The notes under the pieces were generated by a model. That model did not search any database. It was not told where the DNA came from and worked only from the letters and a program-made list of their open reading frames with translations. From assembly GCF_020181595.1 (NCBI RefSeq), contig NZ_CP084028.1, positions 3,760,677 through 3,824,676 of the forward strand: a DNA stretch of 64,000 nt, written 5' to 3'. This DNA is from [Mycobacterium] vasticus. Its GTDB lineage: Bacteria; Actinomycetota; Actinomycetes; Mycobacteriales; Mycobacteriaceae. The position numbers and the translations under genes are program-made. Shown here piece by piece: positions 18,541 through 29,943 of the stretch; position 1 is the stretch's first letter; every line of letters begins with the position of its first letter.

Positions 18541-19502
18541 AATTCGATCTAGACCAAGAGCAGCGCGACTTCGCGGCCAGCATCGACGCGGCCCTGGGCG
18601 CCGCCGACGTCCCCGGTGCGGTGCGCGCCTGGTCATCGGGTGACACCGCGGCCGGTAAGCGGGTGTGGAACCAGCTGTCCGAGCTCGGCGTCACCGCCCT
18701 GGCCGTGCCGGAGGAGTTCGACGGTATCGGCGCCCACCCGGTGGACCTGGTGGTGGCCATCGAGGCACTGGGCCGCTGGTGCGTGCCCGGGCCGGTGGTG
18801 GAGTCGATCGCGGTGGCACCGACGCTGCTGGCCGGCTCGCCCGATGCCGCGGCGCAACTGGCCGGGCTGGCCGCCGGTGAGCTGATCGCCAGCGTGGCGC
18901 TGCCGCCGCACACCCCGCGGGCCGTGGACGCCGCGGCCGCCGACCTCGTTCTGCTGGCCCAGAACGGGACAGCGTCGGTAGCGCAGGCCGGTGCCCGGCA
19001 CGCTTCGGTGGACCCCAGCCGCGGCGTCTTCGACGTCACCGCGACCGGCGAGTCCTGGGACGCCGACACCGCCCGTGCCTACGAGCTGGGCGCCCTGGGC
19101 ACCGCCGCGCAGCTGATCGGCGCCGGACAGGCGATGCTGGACACCGCGGTCGACTACGCCAAGCAGCGCACGCAGTTCGGCCGGGTGATCGGCGGCTACC
19201 AGGCCATCAAGCACAAGCTGGCCGACGTGCACATCGCTCTGGAGCTGGCCCGGCCGCTGGTGTACGGCGCGGCGCTCTCCCTCGCTGAGGGCTCTGCCGA
19301 CACCGCCCGCGACGTCAGCGCCGCCAAGGTGGCCGCGTCCGACGCCGCCCTGCTGGCCGCGCACTCGGCGCTGCAGACCCACGGCGCCATCGGCTTCACC
19401 AGCGAATGCGACCTGTCCCTGTGGCTGCTGCGGGTGCAGGCGCTGCGCCCGGCCTGGGGCGATCCCACCGCCCACCGGCGTCGAGTGTTGGAGGCGATCT
19501 AA
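18537..19502 (+). CDS. fadE32: Acyl-CoA dehydrogenase subunit FadE32
   Basis: A 321-residue, shortened acyl-CoA dehydrogenase starting at GTG 18537 inside the fadE31 stop (GTGA overlap). It keeps the C-terminal helical domain (YAKQRTQFGRVIGGYQAIKHKLADVHIALE and LQTHGAIGFTSECDLSLWL) but lacks a full FAD-loop signature, as expected for a subunit that pairs with FadE31. It acts in the dehydrogenation after C-ring opening. Confidence 0.9.
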   Translation: MKFDLDQEQRDFAASIDAALGAADVPGAVRAWSSGDTAAGKRVWNQLSELGVTALAVPEEFDGIGAHPVDLVVAIEALGRWCVPGPVVESIAVAPTLLAGSPDAAAQLAGLAAGELIASVALPPHTPRAVDAAAADLVLLAQNGTASVAQAGARHASVDPSRGVFDVTATGESWDADTARAYELGALGTAAQLIGAGQAMLDTAVDYAKQRTQFGRVIGGYQAIKHKLADVHIALELARPLVYGAALSLAEGSADTARDVSAAKVAASDAALLAAHSALQTHGAIGFTSECDLSLWLLRVQALRPAWGDPTAHRRRVLEAI

Positions 19503-20462
19503 GTGGCCCGTAACGAAGAACGCGACCTGCTGCGCCAGACCGTGGCCGCACTGGTCGACAGGCACGCCGGCCCCGAAGCGGTACGGGCGGCGATGGAGTC
19601 CGAGCGCGGCTACGACGAGAGCCTCTGGCAGCTGCTGTGCGAGCAGGTCGGCGCCGCGGCCCTGGTGGTGCCCGAGGAACTCGGCGGAGCCGGTGGCGAA
19701 CTTGGCGATGCCGCAGTGGTTCTCGAGGAGCTGGGCAAGGCACTGGTGCCCACCCCGCTACTGGGCACCATCCTCGCCGAACTGGCACTGCTGGCCGCGC
19801 CCGAACCCGACGCCGACACCCTGGAGAACCTGGCCGCCGGCGCAACGATCGGAACCGTGGTCTTCGGCGACGACAACACGGCGCTCAACGGCGACGTCCT
19901 CGGCCCGGACGACGTCGTTATCGGCGCCCAGGACGGTCAACTGCAGCGCTGGACCGCATTTCGCGCCGAGCCGCTGGCCACCATGGACCCGACCCGGCGG
20001 CTGGGCCGGATCACCGCCGAGGCGAGCGCACCGATCGGGGCCGACCCCGGCATCGCGGACTACGCGGCGATCCTGCTGGCCGCCGAGCAGATCGGCACGG
20101 CAGCCCGCTGTTTGGACCTGACCGTGGAGTACACCAAGAGCCGGGTGCAGTTCGGCCGGCCGATCGGCAGCTTCCAGGCGCTCAAGCACCGGATGGCCGA
20201 TCTGTTCGTCGCGGTCTCGGCCGCCCGCGCCGTCGTCGACGACGCGATTGCCGAACCGACGCCGACGTCGGCGGCGCTGGCCCGAGTGGTCGCCAGCGAG
20301 GCGCTGAGCAAGGTGGCGGGCGAGGCCGTGCAGCTGCACGGCGGTATCGCGATCACCTGGGAGAGCGACATCCAGCTGTACTTCAAACGCGCACACGGCA
20401 GTTCGCAGCTGCTGGGCCTTCCGGCAGAGCATCTGCGGCGGTTGCAGGCCGAGGTGCTGTAG
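19503..20462 (+). CDS. fadE33: Acyl-CoA dehydrogenase subunit FadE33
   Basis: A 319-residue short-type acyl-CoA dehydrogenase starting at GTG 19503, directly after the fadE32 stop. It shows YTKSRVQFGRPIGSFQALKHRMADLF and LHGGIAITWESDIQLYFKRAHGSS. It is the third member of the fadE31-32-33 set and likely a heteromer subunit. In M. tuberculosis aspB follows directly; here an extra gene is inserted 20 bases downstream. Confidence 0.9.
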   Translation: MARNEERDLLRQTVAALVDRHAGPEAVRAAMESERGYDESLWQLLCEQVGAAALVVPEELGGAGGELGDAAVVLEELGKALVPTPLLGTILAELALLAAPEPDADTLENLAAGATIGTVVFGDDNTALNGDVLGPDDVVIGAQDGQLQRWTAFRAEPLATMDPTRRLGRITAEASAPIGADPGIADYAAILLAAEQIGTAARCLDLTVEYTKSRVQFGRPIGSFQALKHRMADLFVAVSAARAVVDDAIAEPTPTSAALARVVASEALSKVAGEAVQLHGGIAITWESDIQLYFKRAHGSSQLLGLPAEHLRRLQAEVL

Positions 20463-20482
20463 AAGCCAGTACGGTAAGGCGC

Positions 20483-21463
20483 ATGTGTACTCGCCTGGTC
20501 TACCTGGGACCAAACGGCAACATCATCACCGGACGGTCCATGGACTGGAAGGTGGACCTGGCCACCGACCTGTGGGCATTCCCCCGCGGGATGGCGCGCA
20601 GCGGCCAGGCGGGCGCGAACTCGGTTCAGTGGACCTCCCGCTACGCCAGCGTGACCGCCAGCGCCTACAACGTGTGCACCACCGACGGTTTGAACGAAGC
20701 CGGCCTGTCGGCCAACCTGCTGTGGCTGGCCGAATCCGAATACCCCGCCTACGACGGCTCCCGGCCGGGGCTGTCGGTGGCAGCCTGGGCGCAGTACGTG
20801 CTCGACAACTTCGGCACGGTGGCCGAAGCCGTTGCGACCCTGAGCACCGAACCGTTCGCCGTCGTCACCGACGGAGTTCCCGGCGAGGACCGGCTGGCCA
20901 CCCTGCATCTGTCGATATCGGATGCCACCGGGGACAGTGCGATCGTGGAATACATTGGCGGCAAACAGGTCATCCACCACCATCGCGACTACCAGGTGAT
21001 GACGAACTCGCCGATCTTCGACCAGCAACTGGCGATCAACGCCTACTGGGAGCAGCTCGGCGGAACCGTGATGCTGCCCGGCACCAACCGTGCCGCAGAC
21101 CGGTTCGCCCGGGCGTCGTTCTACGTCAACGCGATACCGAAGGTCGAGGACCCGATAGTCGCGCTGGCGTCGGTGCTGAGCGTGGTGCGCAACGTGTCGG
21201 TGCCGTTCGGCATCTCCACCCCTGACGAACCGAACATCTCCTCAACCCGCTGGCGCACGGTCGCCCACCACACCCGCAGGCTGTACCTGTTCGAGTCGGC
21301 GTTGACACCCAACGTGTTCTGGGTAGATCTCGCCAAGCTCGACCTCGCCGAGGGCACCGATACCCGCAAACTCGACCTCACCGGCGGCACCGCGCTGGCC
21401 GGCGAGAGCTCGGCGCATTTCGTTGCGGCCGAACCGTTCACGTTCTTAGGACTGTCCGCATGA
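20483..21463 (+). CDS. Bile-salt-hydrolase / penicillin-V-acylase-like Ntn hydrolase
   Basis: This 326-residue protein begins MCTRLVYLGPNGNIITGRSMDW. That is the linear-amide C-N hydrolase (choloylglycine hydrolase) pattern: Cys2 as N-terminal nucleophile once Met is removed, with Arg18 and Asp21 at the canonical spots. Asn78, Asn175 (VMTNSP) and the arginines of DRFARASF (207, 210) complete the expected active-site set. No signal peptide, so it is probably cytoplasmic. Family enzymes cleave conjugated bile acids, penicillin V or acyl-homoserine lactones. It overlaps aspB by four bases and lies in the KstR2-controlled fadD3 operon, a place where M. tuberculosis has nothing. Deconjugation of a steroid amide is an inference from context. 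Confidence 0.85.
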   Translation: MCTRLVYLGPNGNIITGRSMDWKVDLATDLWAFPRGMARSGQAGANSVQWTSRYASVTASAYNVCTTDGLNEAGLSANLLWLAESEYPAYDGSRPGLSVAAWAQYVLDNFGTVAEAVATLSTEPFAVVTDGVPGEDRLATLHLSISDATGDSAIVEYIGGKQVIHHHRDYQVMTNSPIFDQQLAINAYWEQLGGTVMLPGTNRAADRFARASFYVNAIPKVEDPIVALASVLSVVRNVSVPFGISTPDEPNISSTRWRTVAHHTRRLYLFESALTPNVFWVDLAKLDLAEGTDTRKLDLTGGTALAGESSAHFVAAEPFTFLGLSA

Positions 21464-22626
21464 CCGATCGTGTCGCGCTGCGCGCCGGTATCCCGCCCTT
21501 CCACGTCATGGATGTGTGGCTGGCCGCCGCCGAACGCCAGCGCAGCCACGGCGACCTGGTGAACCTGTCGGCGGGTCAGCCAAGCGTCGGCGCACCCGAA
21601 CCCGTGCGCGCCGCCGCCGCGGACGCCCTGCGGCGCAACCAGTTGGGATACACCGTCGCGCTGGGAATCCCGGAGCTGCGTACGGCCATCGCCGGCTCGT
21701 ATGCCGACCGCTACGGGGTGAGCGTGGACCCGGACGACGTGGTGGTGACCACGGGTTCCTCGGGCGGTTTCCTGCTGGCGTTCCTGGCCTGCTTCGACGC
21801 CGGTGATCGGGTGGCGATCGCCAGCCCCGGCTATCCCTGCTACCGCAACATCCTGACCGCGTTGGGCTGCGAGGTGGTGGAGATCCCGTGCGGACCGGAG
21901 ACCCGCTTCCAGCCCACCGCGGCCATGCTGGCCGAAATCGAGGGGCCGCTGGCCGGGGTGATCGTGGCCAGCCCCGCCAATCCGACCGGGACCGTGCTGG
22001 AGCCGGCGGAGCTGGCCGCGATCGCCACCTGGTGCGACGACGCCGGGGTGCGGCTGATCAGCGACGAGGTCTACCACGGCCTGGTCTATGACGGCGCCCC
22101 GCAGACCAGCTGCGCCTGGCAGACCTCACGCAACGCGGTGGTGGCCAACAGCTTCTCGAAGTACTACGCGATGACGGGCTGGCGGCTGGGCTGGCTGCTG
22201 GTGCCGCCGGCGCTGCGGCGGGCGGTGGACCGGCTCACCGGCAACTTCACCATCTGCCCGCCGGTGCTGTCCCAGTACGCGGCGGTCGCGGCCTTCACGC
22301 CGGAAGCCGTCGCCGAAGCGCAGGGCCACCTGCGGCATTACGCGGCCAACCGGGAGCTGCTGCTGGGCGGCCTGCGCGACATCGGCATCGACCGGCTGGC
22401 ACCCACAGATGGGGCGTTCTACGTCTACGCCGACCTTGCCGAGCACACCGACGACTCGCTGGCATTCTGCGCCCGACTGCTGGCCGAGACCGGGCTGGCG
22501 CTGGCCCCGGGCATCGATTTCGACACCGAACGCGGCAACACCTTCGTCCGGTTGTCGTTCGCCGGCCCCACCGCCGATATCTCCGAAGCCCTGCACCGCC
22601 TCGGCACCTGGCTGCCGCTCCGGTAG
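21460..22626 (+). CDS. aspB: PLP-dependent class I aminotransferase (AspB/Rv3565-like)
   Basis: A 388-residue fold-type I aminotransferase. The PLP lysine is Lys234 in NSFSKYYAMTGWRLGW, Asp202 in SDEVY contacts the pyridine ring, and SPANPTGTVL is the conserved Asn-containing loop. Amino donor and acceptor are not predictable. Its place after the fadE31-33 genes is conserved with Rv3565, so it is part of the KstR2 regulon, but no step in HIP catabolism clearly needs a transaminase. The ATG overlaps the stop of the upstream amide hydrolase, coupling the two. Confidence 0.88.
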   Translation: MTDRVALRAGIPPFHVMDVWLAAAERQRSHGDLVNLSAGQPSVGAPEPVRAAAADALRRNQLGYTVALGIPELRTAIAGSYADRYGVSVDPDDVVVTTGSSGGFLLAFLACFDAGDRVAIASPGYPCYRNILTALGCEVVEIPCGPETRFQPTAAMLAEIEGPLAGVIVASPANPTGTVLEPAELAAIATWCDDAGVRLISDEVYHGLVYDGAPQTSCAWQTSRNAVVANSFSKYYAMTGWRLGWLLVPPALRRAVDRLTGNFTICPPVLSQYAAVAAFTPEAVAEAQGHLRHYAANRELLLGGLRDIGIDRLAPTDGAFYVYADLAEHTDDSLAFCARLLAETGLALAPGIDFDTERGNTFVRLSFAGPTADISEALHRLGTWLPLR

Positions 22627-22665
22627 GTTGGCTACAGGCTCGAATCGATTGAAGGGACCACACCC

Positions 22666-23064
22666 ATGCGCATAACCACGACTACTCGCCTGACGCTGGG
22701 CGCGGCAGCCGTCGGCATCCTTGGTGCGGTGGCCGCATCGACGCTGACCACCAGCACTGCGCCCGCCGATGCCGCACCCGGCAACTGCACCGCGGCCGGT
22801 CTGGCCACCACCGCCAGCGGCGTGCTGAATCAGGCCGGTGGATTCCTCAACGACCACCCGGAGACCAACGACGTGCTGACGTCGGCGGCCACCATGCCCG
22901 CCGACCAGGCCAAGTCCTCGGTGCAGGGCTACTTCATCGGCCACCTCGACCAGCTTTCGACCCTGCAGGGCATCGCCCAGCCGCTCACCGACCTCAAGAG
23001 CCAGTGCGGCATCGCGGTCTCGCCGACCCAGCTAGCCACGCTGCTGGAGACCGTCAGCAAGTAG
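22666..23064 (+). CDS. Secreted haemophore-like protein
   Basis: This 132-residue protein has a signal peptide (MRITTTTRLTLGAAAVGILG, likely cleaved after the ADA near residue 36). The mature part is a small helical domain with two cysteines, Cys41 and Cys114, that can form a disulfide. The pattern resembles the mycobacterial haemophore-related family (Rv0203/MHB type), which binds haem outside the cell; haem-binding residues cannot be confirmed here. It has its own ribosome site (GAAGGG, 22651-22656) 39 bases after aspB, and may still be on the fadD3 transcript. Confidence 0.65.
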   Translation: MRITTTTRLTLGAAAVGILGAVAASTLTTSTAPADAAPGNCTAAGLATTASGVLNQAGGFLNDHPETNDVLTSAATMPADQAKSSVQGYFIGHLDQLSTLQGIAQPLTDLKSQCGIAVSPTQLATLLETVSK

Positions 23065-23073
23065 GGCCCGGCG

Positions 23074-24318
23074 ATGAGCCTGGTCATCGGTGAGCACGAA
23101 CGGGCCGCGCTGGCGCAGGCGGCCGGTTTCGGGCTGTTCGCCGCGATCACCGGGCGCCGGTCGCGGCGTTTCCCGGTCGGCGGAACGATCCCGTCCGGGG
23201 CGTTGGCCTACACCAGCCGCCAGCCGGTTCAGCCGCTGTCCGAAGTCGAGCGGGCGCTGCTGCTGTCGCTGATGTCCGGTGTCACCGGCTGGAACGACGG
23301 CATCGCGCACCACCCCGGATACGCCCCGGCGCTGCCGAACTATCCCGGCAGCGCCACCGGGCGAGCCATGCCGTCGGCGGCGGGCTTTCACACCAGCCAG
23401 CTGTTCTTCACCGACGACACCGGTTGCTATCTGCTGCCCACCCGCGATCAGCCGCCGCAGGATTTCGCAAGCATCGAGGACTGGATCAGTCACACCGCGG
23501 ACTCCTATGTGCGACTGTCGGAGTCCCGGCTGCAACTACCCCGCGAAGAGCCCTACATGGAGGGCCACAACACCTGGATCGGTAACCATCCGGGCAGCCT
23601 GCTGGCGTTCGCGGTAGCCGATCTGGCCGAGCACCTGCTGGAGAACCTGTGGTTCTTCGCCGCCAACGGCTATCGGATCACCGACGACATCAACGGCCGG
23701 GAAATCCCGGGGCTGCAAGGTTTTTCCCACCTGGCGCACGCCGACGAGCCGATCCCGCTGTCGTTCGTCGAGCAGTACTCCCTGACCGAGGCCAGTGCCG
23801 AATTGTCCATCGCCGCCCACAACGGCGCCCTCGGCCTGCAGGCGATGGGCCTGGGCGGCTGGATCTACGACGGACTGGACCGCCCGTCGGTGCTGGGCGG
23901 GTTCGGCTTCGTCGCCGGCGACGACCCGCGCTGGGCGTTCCCGAACGTGACCGGGCTGCCCGGACATTTCGAGACGCTCAGCCCACCGCACGTGGCGTCG
24001 GTGGCCGACGGCGTGGACAAGTTGGTGGCCCGAAAGTTCGGCCCAGGCGGGCCATCTCACCCCGACACCGGCGGCCCGTGGGCCGATACCCGCCAGGTAC
24101 GGGCCTGCGCGCTGCCGCCGGACGGCATCGCCGAACTGGTCACGCTGCAGGCTTCGTATATCTACGACACGTTCGGCAAGCTGCCCGGCACGGTGCCCAC
24201 CGTGCACGCGCTGATGTATCTGCAGGCCCAACACCTCGACACCGAGTTCTACGACCAGTTCTACGGCCCCGGCGCGTACCTGAGCACCCACGCCGAGCAC
24301 CAGGGGCGCTGGCATTGA
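23074..24318 (+). CDS. Protein of unknown function, 414 residues
   Basis: I do not recognise this family. It starts MSLVIGEHERAALAQAAGFG at 23074, nine bases after the haemophore-like gene. It has no signal peptide or membrane segment and looks like a soluble globular protein. Segments such as SVEQYSLTEASAELSIAAHNGALGLQAMGLGGW recall the helix preceding the flavin site of nitroreductase-like folds (LLAAxALGLGG), and many aromatic and acidic residues suggest an enzyme with a large pocket. It is the last gene of the fadD3-to-here run. A redox role on a steroid-derived or haem-derived substrate would be speculation. Confidence 0.7.
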   Translation: MSLVIGEHERAALAQAAGFGLFAAITGRRSRRFPVGGTIPSGALAYTSRQPVQPLSEVERALLLSLMSGVTGWNDGIAHHPGYAPALPNYPGSATGRAMPSAAGFHTSQLFFTDDTGCYLLPTRDQPPQDFASIEDWISHTADSYVRLSESRLQLPREEPYMEGHNTWIGNHPGSLLAFAVADLAEHLLENLWFFAANGYRITDDINGREIPGLQGFSHLAHADEPIPLSFVEQYSLTEASAELSIAAHNGALGLQAMGLGGWIYDGLDRPSVLGGFGFVAGDDPRWAFPNVTGLPGHFETLSPPHVASVADGVDKLVARKFGPGGPSHPDTGGPWADTRQVRACALPPDGIAELVTLQASYIYDTFGKLPGTVPTVHALMYLQAQHLDTEFYDQFYGPGAYLSTHAEHQGRWH

Positions 24319-24345
24319 CGCCAGCACCCAGGCATCATTGGCCTG

Positions 24346-24483
24346 GTGAGCACACTGGGTGGCGATGGTGATTGTGTAGCTTTCGCGTTGCCGACGCATG
24401 GCAGTGGCGGCCTTCAGCCTGGCGTGGATCTCGACGACCGCGAGGCGATCGCCGAATTGATCGGCGACAATATCGTTCCTTAG
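24346..24483 (+). CDS. Possible small protein of 45 residues or gene remnant
   Basis: In the 229-base gap after the 414-residue gene, a GTG at 24346 opens a frame of 45 codons ending TAG at 24483. Its end, GVDLDDREAIAELIGDNIVP, reads like a real amphipathic helix, while the first half is Gly-rich. No ribosome site is convincing and the family is unknown. It may be the tail of a lost gene. The rest of the gap (24319-24345 and 24484-24547) shows nothing I can name. Confidence 0.25.
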   Translation: MSTLGGDGDCVAFALPTHGSGGLQPGVDLDDREAIAELIGDNIVP

Positions 24484-24547
24484 CCCTAATCGAGCAGCTC
24501 ACTGTTTCGTCGACGTCAGCCCGAGTGGTCGGCTAACGTTCCGGTCC

Positions 24548-25397
24548 ATGAACCGCGCCGACGTGACGTTCCTGTCTGGAGGAACGCGGTGCGCGGGCTG
24601 GCTCTACCGCCCGGACAACGCCGCACGTGATCTTCCCTGCGTGGTGATGGCTCACGGCTTCGGGTTGAGGCGCCACGACGGTCTGCCCGGCTACGCGGAG
24701 GCGTTGGCGCAGGCCGGTGCGGCCGTGCTGGTCTATGACCACCGGTACCTCGGTGATTCCGAAGGAGAACCGCGACAACGGGTCCGGATGTCCGAGCAGC
24801 TTCAGGACCGGTTGGCCGCTATCGCGTTCGCGCGGACGATCGAAGGCATCGATCCCGGCGGGATCATCGTCTGGGGTTACTCCCTGAGCGGCGGGACCGC
24901 GGTGCAGGCAGCCGCTGCCGACCAGCAGGTGGCCGGCGCCATCCTGCTCTGCCCGTTTCTCGACGGCAGATGGCGGTCGAACCACGGCATGCGGATACAG
25001 CCGCGCAACGCCGCGTGGGTCACGGTACAGGCGATGCGCGACACCCTGATTCCGATAGCCGCTGAGCCAGGCACGCATGGCGGGATGACGTTCCCGGGTG
25101 AATTCGCGGGCTTTCGCTCGATTGCAGCACCGGATTGGCGTAATGAGGTATACGCCGGAGTGACGCGGTCGTTGCCGTTCTGGCGTCCGGTAGCCCGAGC
25201 TCGAAAACTCAACTGCCCGGCCCTGATTCAGGCCGGCGAACGGGACACCTCGGTGTCAGCGCGGGCCATCGCCCGTCTGGCGCAGCGCGCACCACGGGCG
25301 ACCTTGAAGAACTACGACGTCAACCACTTCCAGGCGTTCAACGCCACCCATTCGCCCCAGATCATCACCGATCAGGCGGATTGGCTCCGGGCGCTGC

Positions 25398-25423
<26 letters not shown>
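24548..25423 (+). CDS. Alpha/beta hydrolase, S15/dienelactone-hydrolase-like
   Basis: A 291-residue alpha/beta hydrolase. The nucleophile elbow is GYSLSGGTAVQ, the oxyanion strand VVMAHGFGLRRHDGLPGYAEAL, and the C-terminal part has QAGERDTSVSARA (acid) and VNHFQAF (histidine). The form is that of X-Pro dipeptidase S15-like or esterase-like proteins. It is not HsaD: the meta-cleavage-hydrolase GNSLGGGTAVRF elbow context and lid are not present. It ends 26 bases inside the convergent hsaB gene. Substrate unknown; it stands where nat lies in M. tuberculosis. Confidence 0.8.
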
Positions 25424-28080
<2,657 letters not shown>

Positions 28081-28142
28081 TAGATTGCCTCCCAGGAGTG
28101 ATCAGGTACAGGCCCGGTTTTCCAACCAGTCAAGTGTGAGAC

Positions 28143-28156
28143 TAGAACACGTTCCG
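28143..28156. promoter_or_regulatory. KstR operator upstream of hsaA, one mismatch
   Basis: TAGAACACGTTCCG matches TnnAACnnGTTnnA except for the last fixed base (G instead of A). It begins 63 bases upstream of the hsaA GTG. Confidence 0.7.
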
Positions 28157-28210
28157 ATTTGTGTCGAGCGCGGTGTTCCTGCGGCTGGTAGCGATACTGG
28201 ACCGGTTTTC

Positions 28211-28224
28211 TGTAACCTGTTCTA
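28211..28224. promoter_or_regulatory. KstR operator upstream of kshB
   Basis: TGTAACCTGTTCTA fits TnnAACnnGTTnnA at all fixed positions and ends three bases before the kshB ATG, where bound repressor would block transcription or overlap the start. Confidence 0.8.
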
Positions 28225-28227
28225 GTT

Positions 28228-29343
28228 ATGACCGACGATGAGGGGCAGGCTGTGACGGAGACCATTCCGGACGAACCGCTCGGCAGCCACGTCCTGGAAC
28301 TGCAGATCACCGACGTCATCGCCGAGACCGACGATGCGCGCTCGCTGGTGTTCGGCGTGCCCGATGGGCCCGACGATCCGCAGATCCCGGCCTCGCGGCT
28401 GAAGTACTCGCCTGGACAGTTCCTGACCCTGCGTATCCCCAGCGACCGAACCGGTTCGGTGGCGCGATGCTACTCGCTGTGCAGCTCGCCGTTCTCCGAC
28501 GACTCGCTGACGGTCACCGTCAAGCGGACCGCGGACGGCTACGCGTCGAACTGGCTGTGCGACCACGCCAAAGCCGGCATGCGGGTGCACGTGCTGGCCC
28601 CATCGGGCAACTTCGTGCCGAAGTCATTGGACACCGATTTCCTGCTGCTGGCCGCCGGCAGCGGGATCACCCCGATGATGGCGATCTGCAAATCGGCACT
28701 GTCGCAGGGCACCGGGAAGGTGACGCTGATCTACGCCAACCGCGACGAGCGCTCGGTGATCTTCGCCGCCGCGCTGCGCGAGCTGGCCGCCGAGTACGCC
28801 GACCGGCTGACCGTCGTGCACTGGCTGGAGTCGGTACAGGGCCTGCCGACCCCGGCGGCGCTGGCCCTGTTGGCCGCGCCCTACACCGACCGCCAGGTCT
28901 TCATCTGCGGCCCGGGGCCGTTCATGCAGGCCTCCCGCGACGCCCTGGAGAGCTGCAAGTTTCCGGCCGAGCAGGTGCACCTGGAGGTGTTCAAGTCGCT
29001 GGACAGCGACCCGTTCGCCGCGATCAAGATCGAGGACGCCCCCGAGTCCGCCGACGGCGCCGCTCCCCCGGCCACGGTCACCGTCGAATTGGACGGCGAA
29101 AAACATGAACTGGCCTGGCCGCGGCACGTCAAGCTGCTGGATCTGCTGCTCGACAAGGGCCTCGACGCGCCGTTCTCCTGCCGCGAGGGGCACTGCGGCG
29201 CCTGCGCCTGCGTGCTGAAGAAGGGTGACGTCTCCATGGAGGTCAACGACGTCCTGGAGCCGCAGGACCTCTCCGAGGGGCTGATTCTGGCCTGCCAGGC
29301 CCATCCCGAGACCGATTCGGTAGAAGTTACCTACGACGAGTGA
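28228..29343 (+). CDS. kshB: Reductase KshB of 3-ketosteroid 9alpha-hydroxylase
   Basis: A 371-residue reductase with three domains: FAD-binding (RCYSLCSSP near residue 90), NAD-binding (AAGSGITPMM and CGPGPFMQ) and a C-terminal plant-type [2Fe-2S] ferredoxin (CREGHCGACACVL and a later cysteine in LACQAHP). It passes electrons from NADH to KshA, which hydroxylates C9 and triggers B-ring opening. KshA is not in this window. It has its own KstR operator and is divergent from hsaA. Confidence 0.94.
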   Translation: MTDDEGQAVTETIPDEPLGSHVLELQITDVIAETDDARSLVFGVPDGPDDPQIPASRLKYSPGQFLTLRIPSDRTGSVARCYSLCSSPFSDDSLTVTVKRTADGYASNWLCDHAKAGMRVHVLAPSGNFVPKSLDTDFLLLAAGSGITPMMAICKSALSQGTGKVTLIYANRDERSVIFAAALRELAAEYADRLTVVHWLESVQGLPTPAALALLAAPYTDRQVFICGPGPFMQASRDALESCKFPAEQVHLEVFKSLDSDPFAAIKIEDAPESADGAAPPATVTVELDGEKHELAWPRHVKLLDLLLDKGLDAPFSCREGHCGACACVLKKGDVSMEVNDVLEPQDLSEGLILACQAHPETDSVEVTYDE

Positions 29344-29366
29344 ACTCAAGGCTAGGTTGGTGCGAC

Positions 29367-29924
29367 ATGAAGCGGTTGTTGACGATCCCGGCGACGCTCA
29401 CGCTGTTGGCGGCGCTGATCCCCGCCGCGACGGCGTCGGCGGCCAGTGATACCAAGACCTCGTTGTTCCCGGTGAACGAGTTCGACCAATTGCAGACCCA
29501 CAGCTGGGTCGAATGCAGCGCACCGCCGTTGTGCCGGTTCACCGCCGGTGTCCAACTGCAGACCCCCGACGGCATAACCGGTTTCCCGCCGGACCTGTGG
29601 GCGCGTCAGACCACCGAGATCCGCCCCTCGAAACGCACGGCCTATCTCGATGTGCACACCGACGGCGGCGAAGGCTGGTTCAAAGACCGCGGCGGGCCGG
29701 GCACGAAGGTGCTCAAGGACGGCTACGGAGCGGTGATCCAGTCGATGTACTACGGCGAAGGACCGCCGGAGAAGTACCAGACCAACGGCAGCATCGACGT
29801 GCTGGACAACGCCACCGGTCGGCCCAGGACCGATGTCAACGTGATCGTCTGCGCCCACGTACAGGTCGTCTATGGCGGGATCAACCTGACCACGCCGTCC
29901 ACCTGCGCCCAGACGGTGTTCTGA
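29367..29924 (+). CDS. Secreted protein of unknown function (Rv3572-like)
   Basis: A 185-residue protein starting at ATG 29367 (MKRLLTIPATLTLLAALIP) with a signal peptide probably cleaved after TASA near residue 27. The mature domain has four cysteines (WVECSAPPLCRF, IVCAHVQVVY, PSTCAQTVF), likely two disulfides, and no lipobox. It matches M. tuberculosis Rv3572 in place and type. It starts 23 bases after kshB and may share its transcript. No function known; an in-frame start at 29340 would spoil the signal peptide. Confidence 0.78.
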   Translation: MKRLLTIPATLTLLAALIPAATASAASDTKTSLFPVNEFDQLQTHSWVECSAPPLCRFTAGVQLQTPDGITGFPPDLWARQTTEIRPSKRTAYLDVHTDGGEGWFKDRGGPGTKVLKDGYGAVIQSMYYGEGPPEKYQTNGSIDVLDNATGRPRTDVNVIVCAHVQVVYGGINLTTPSTCAQTVF

Positions 29925-29943
29925 GGCGCGAATCCGGTCGGGC

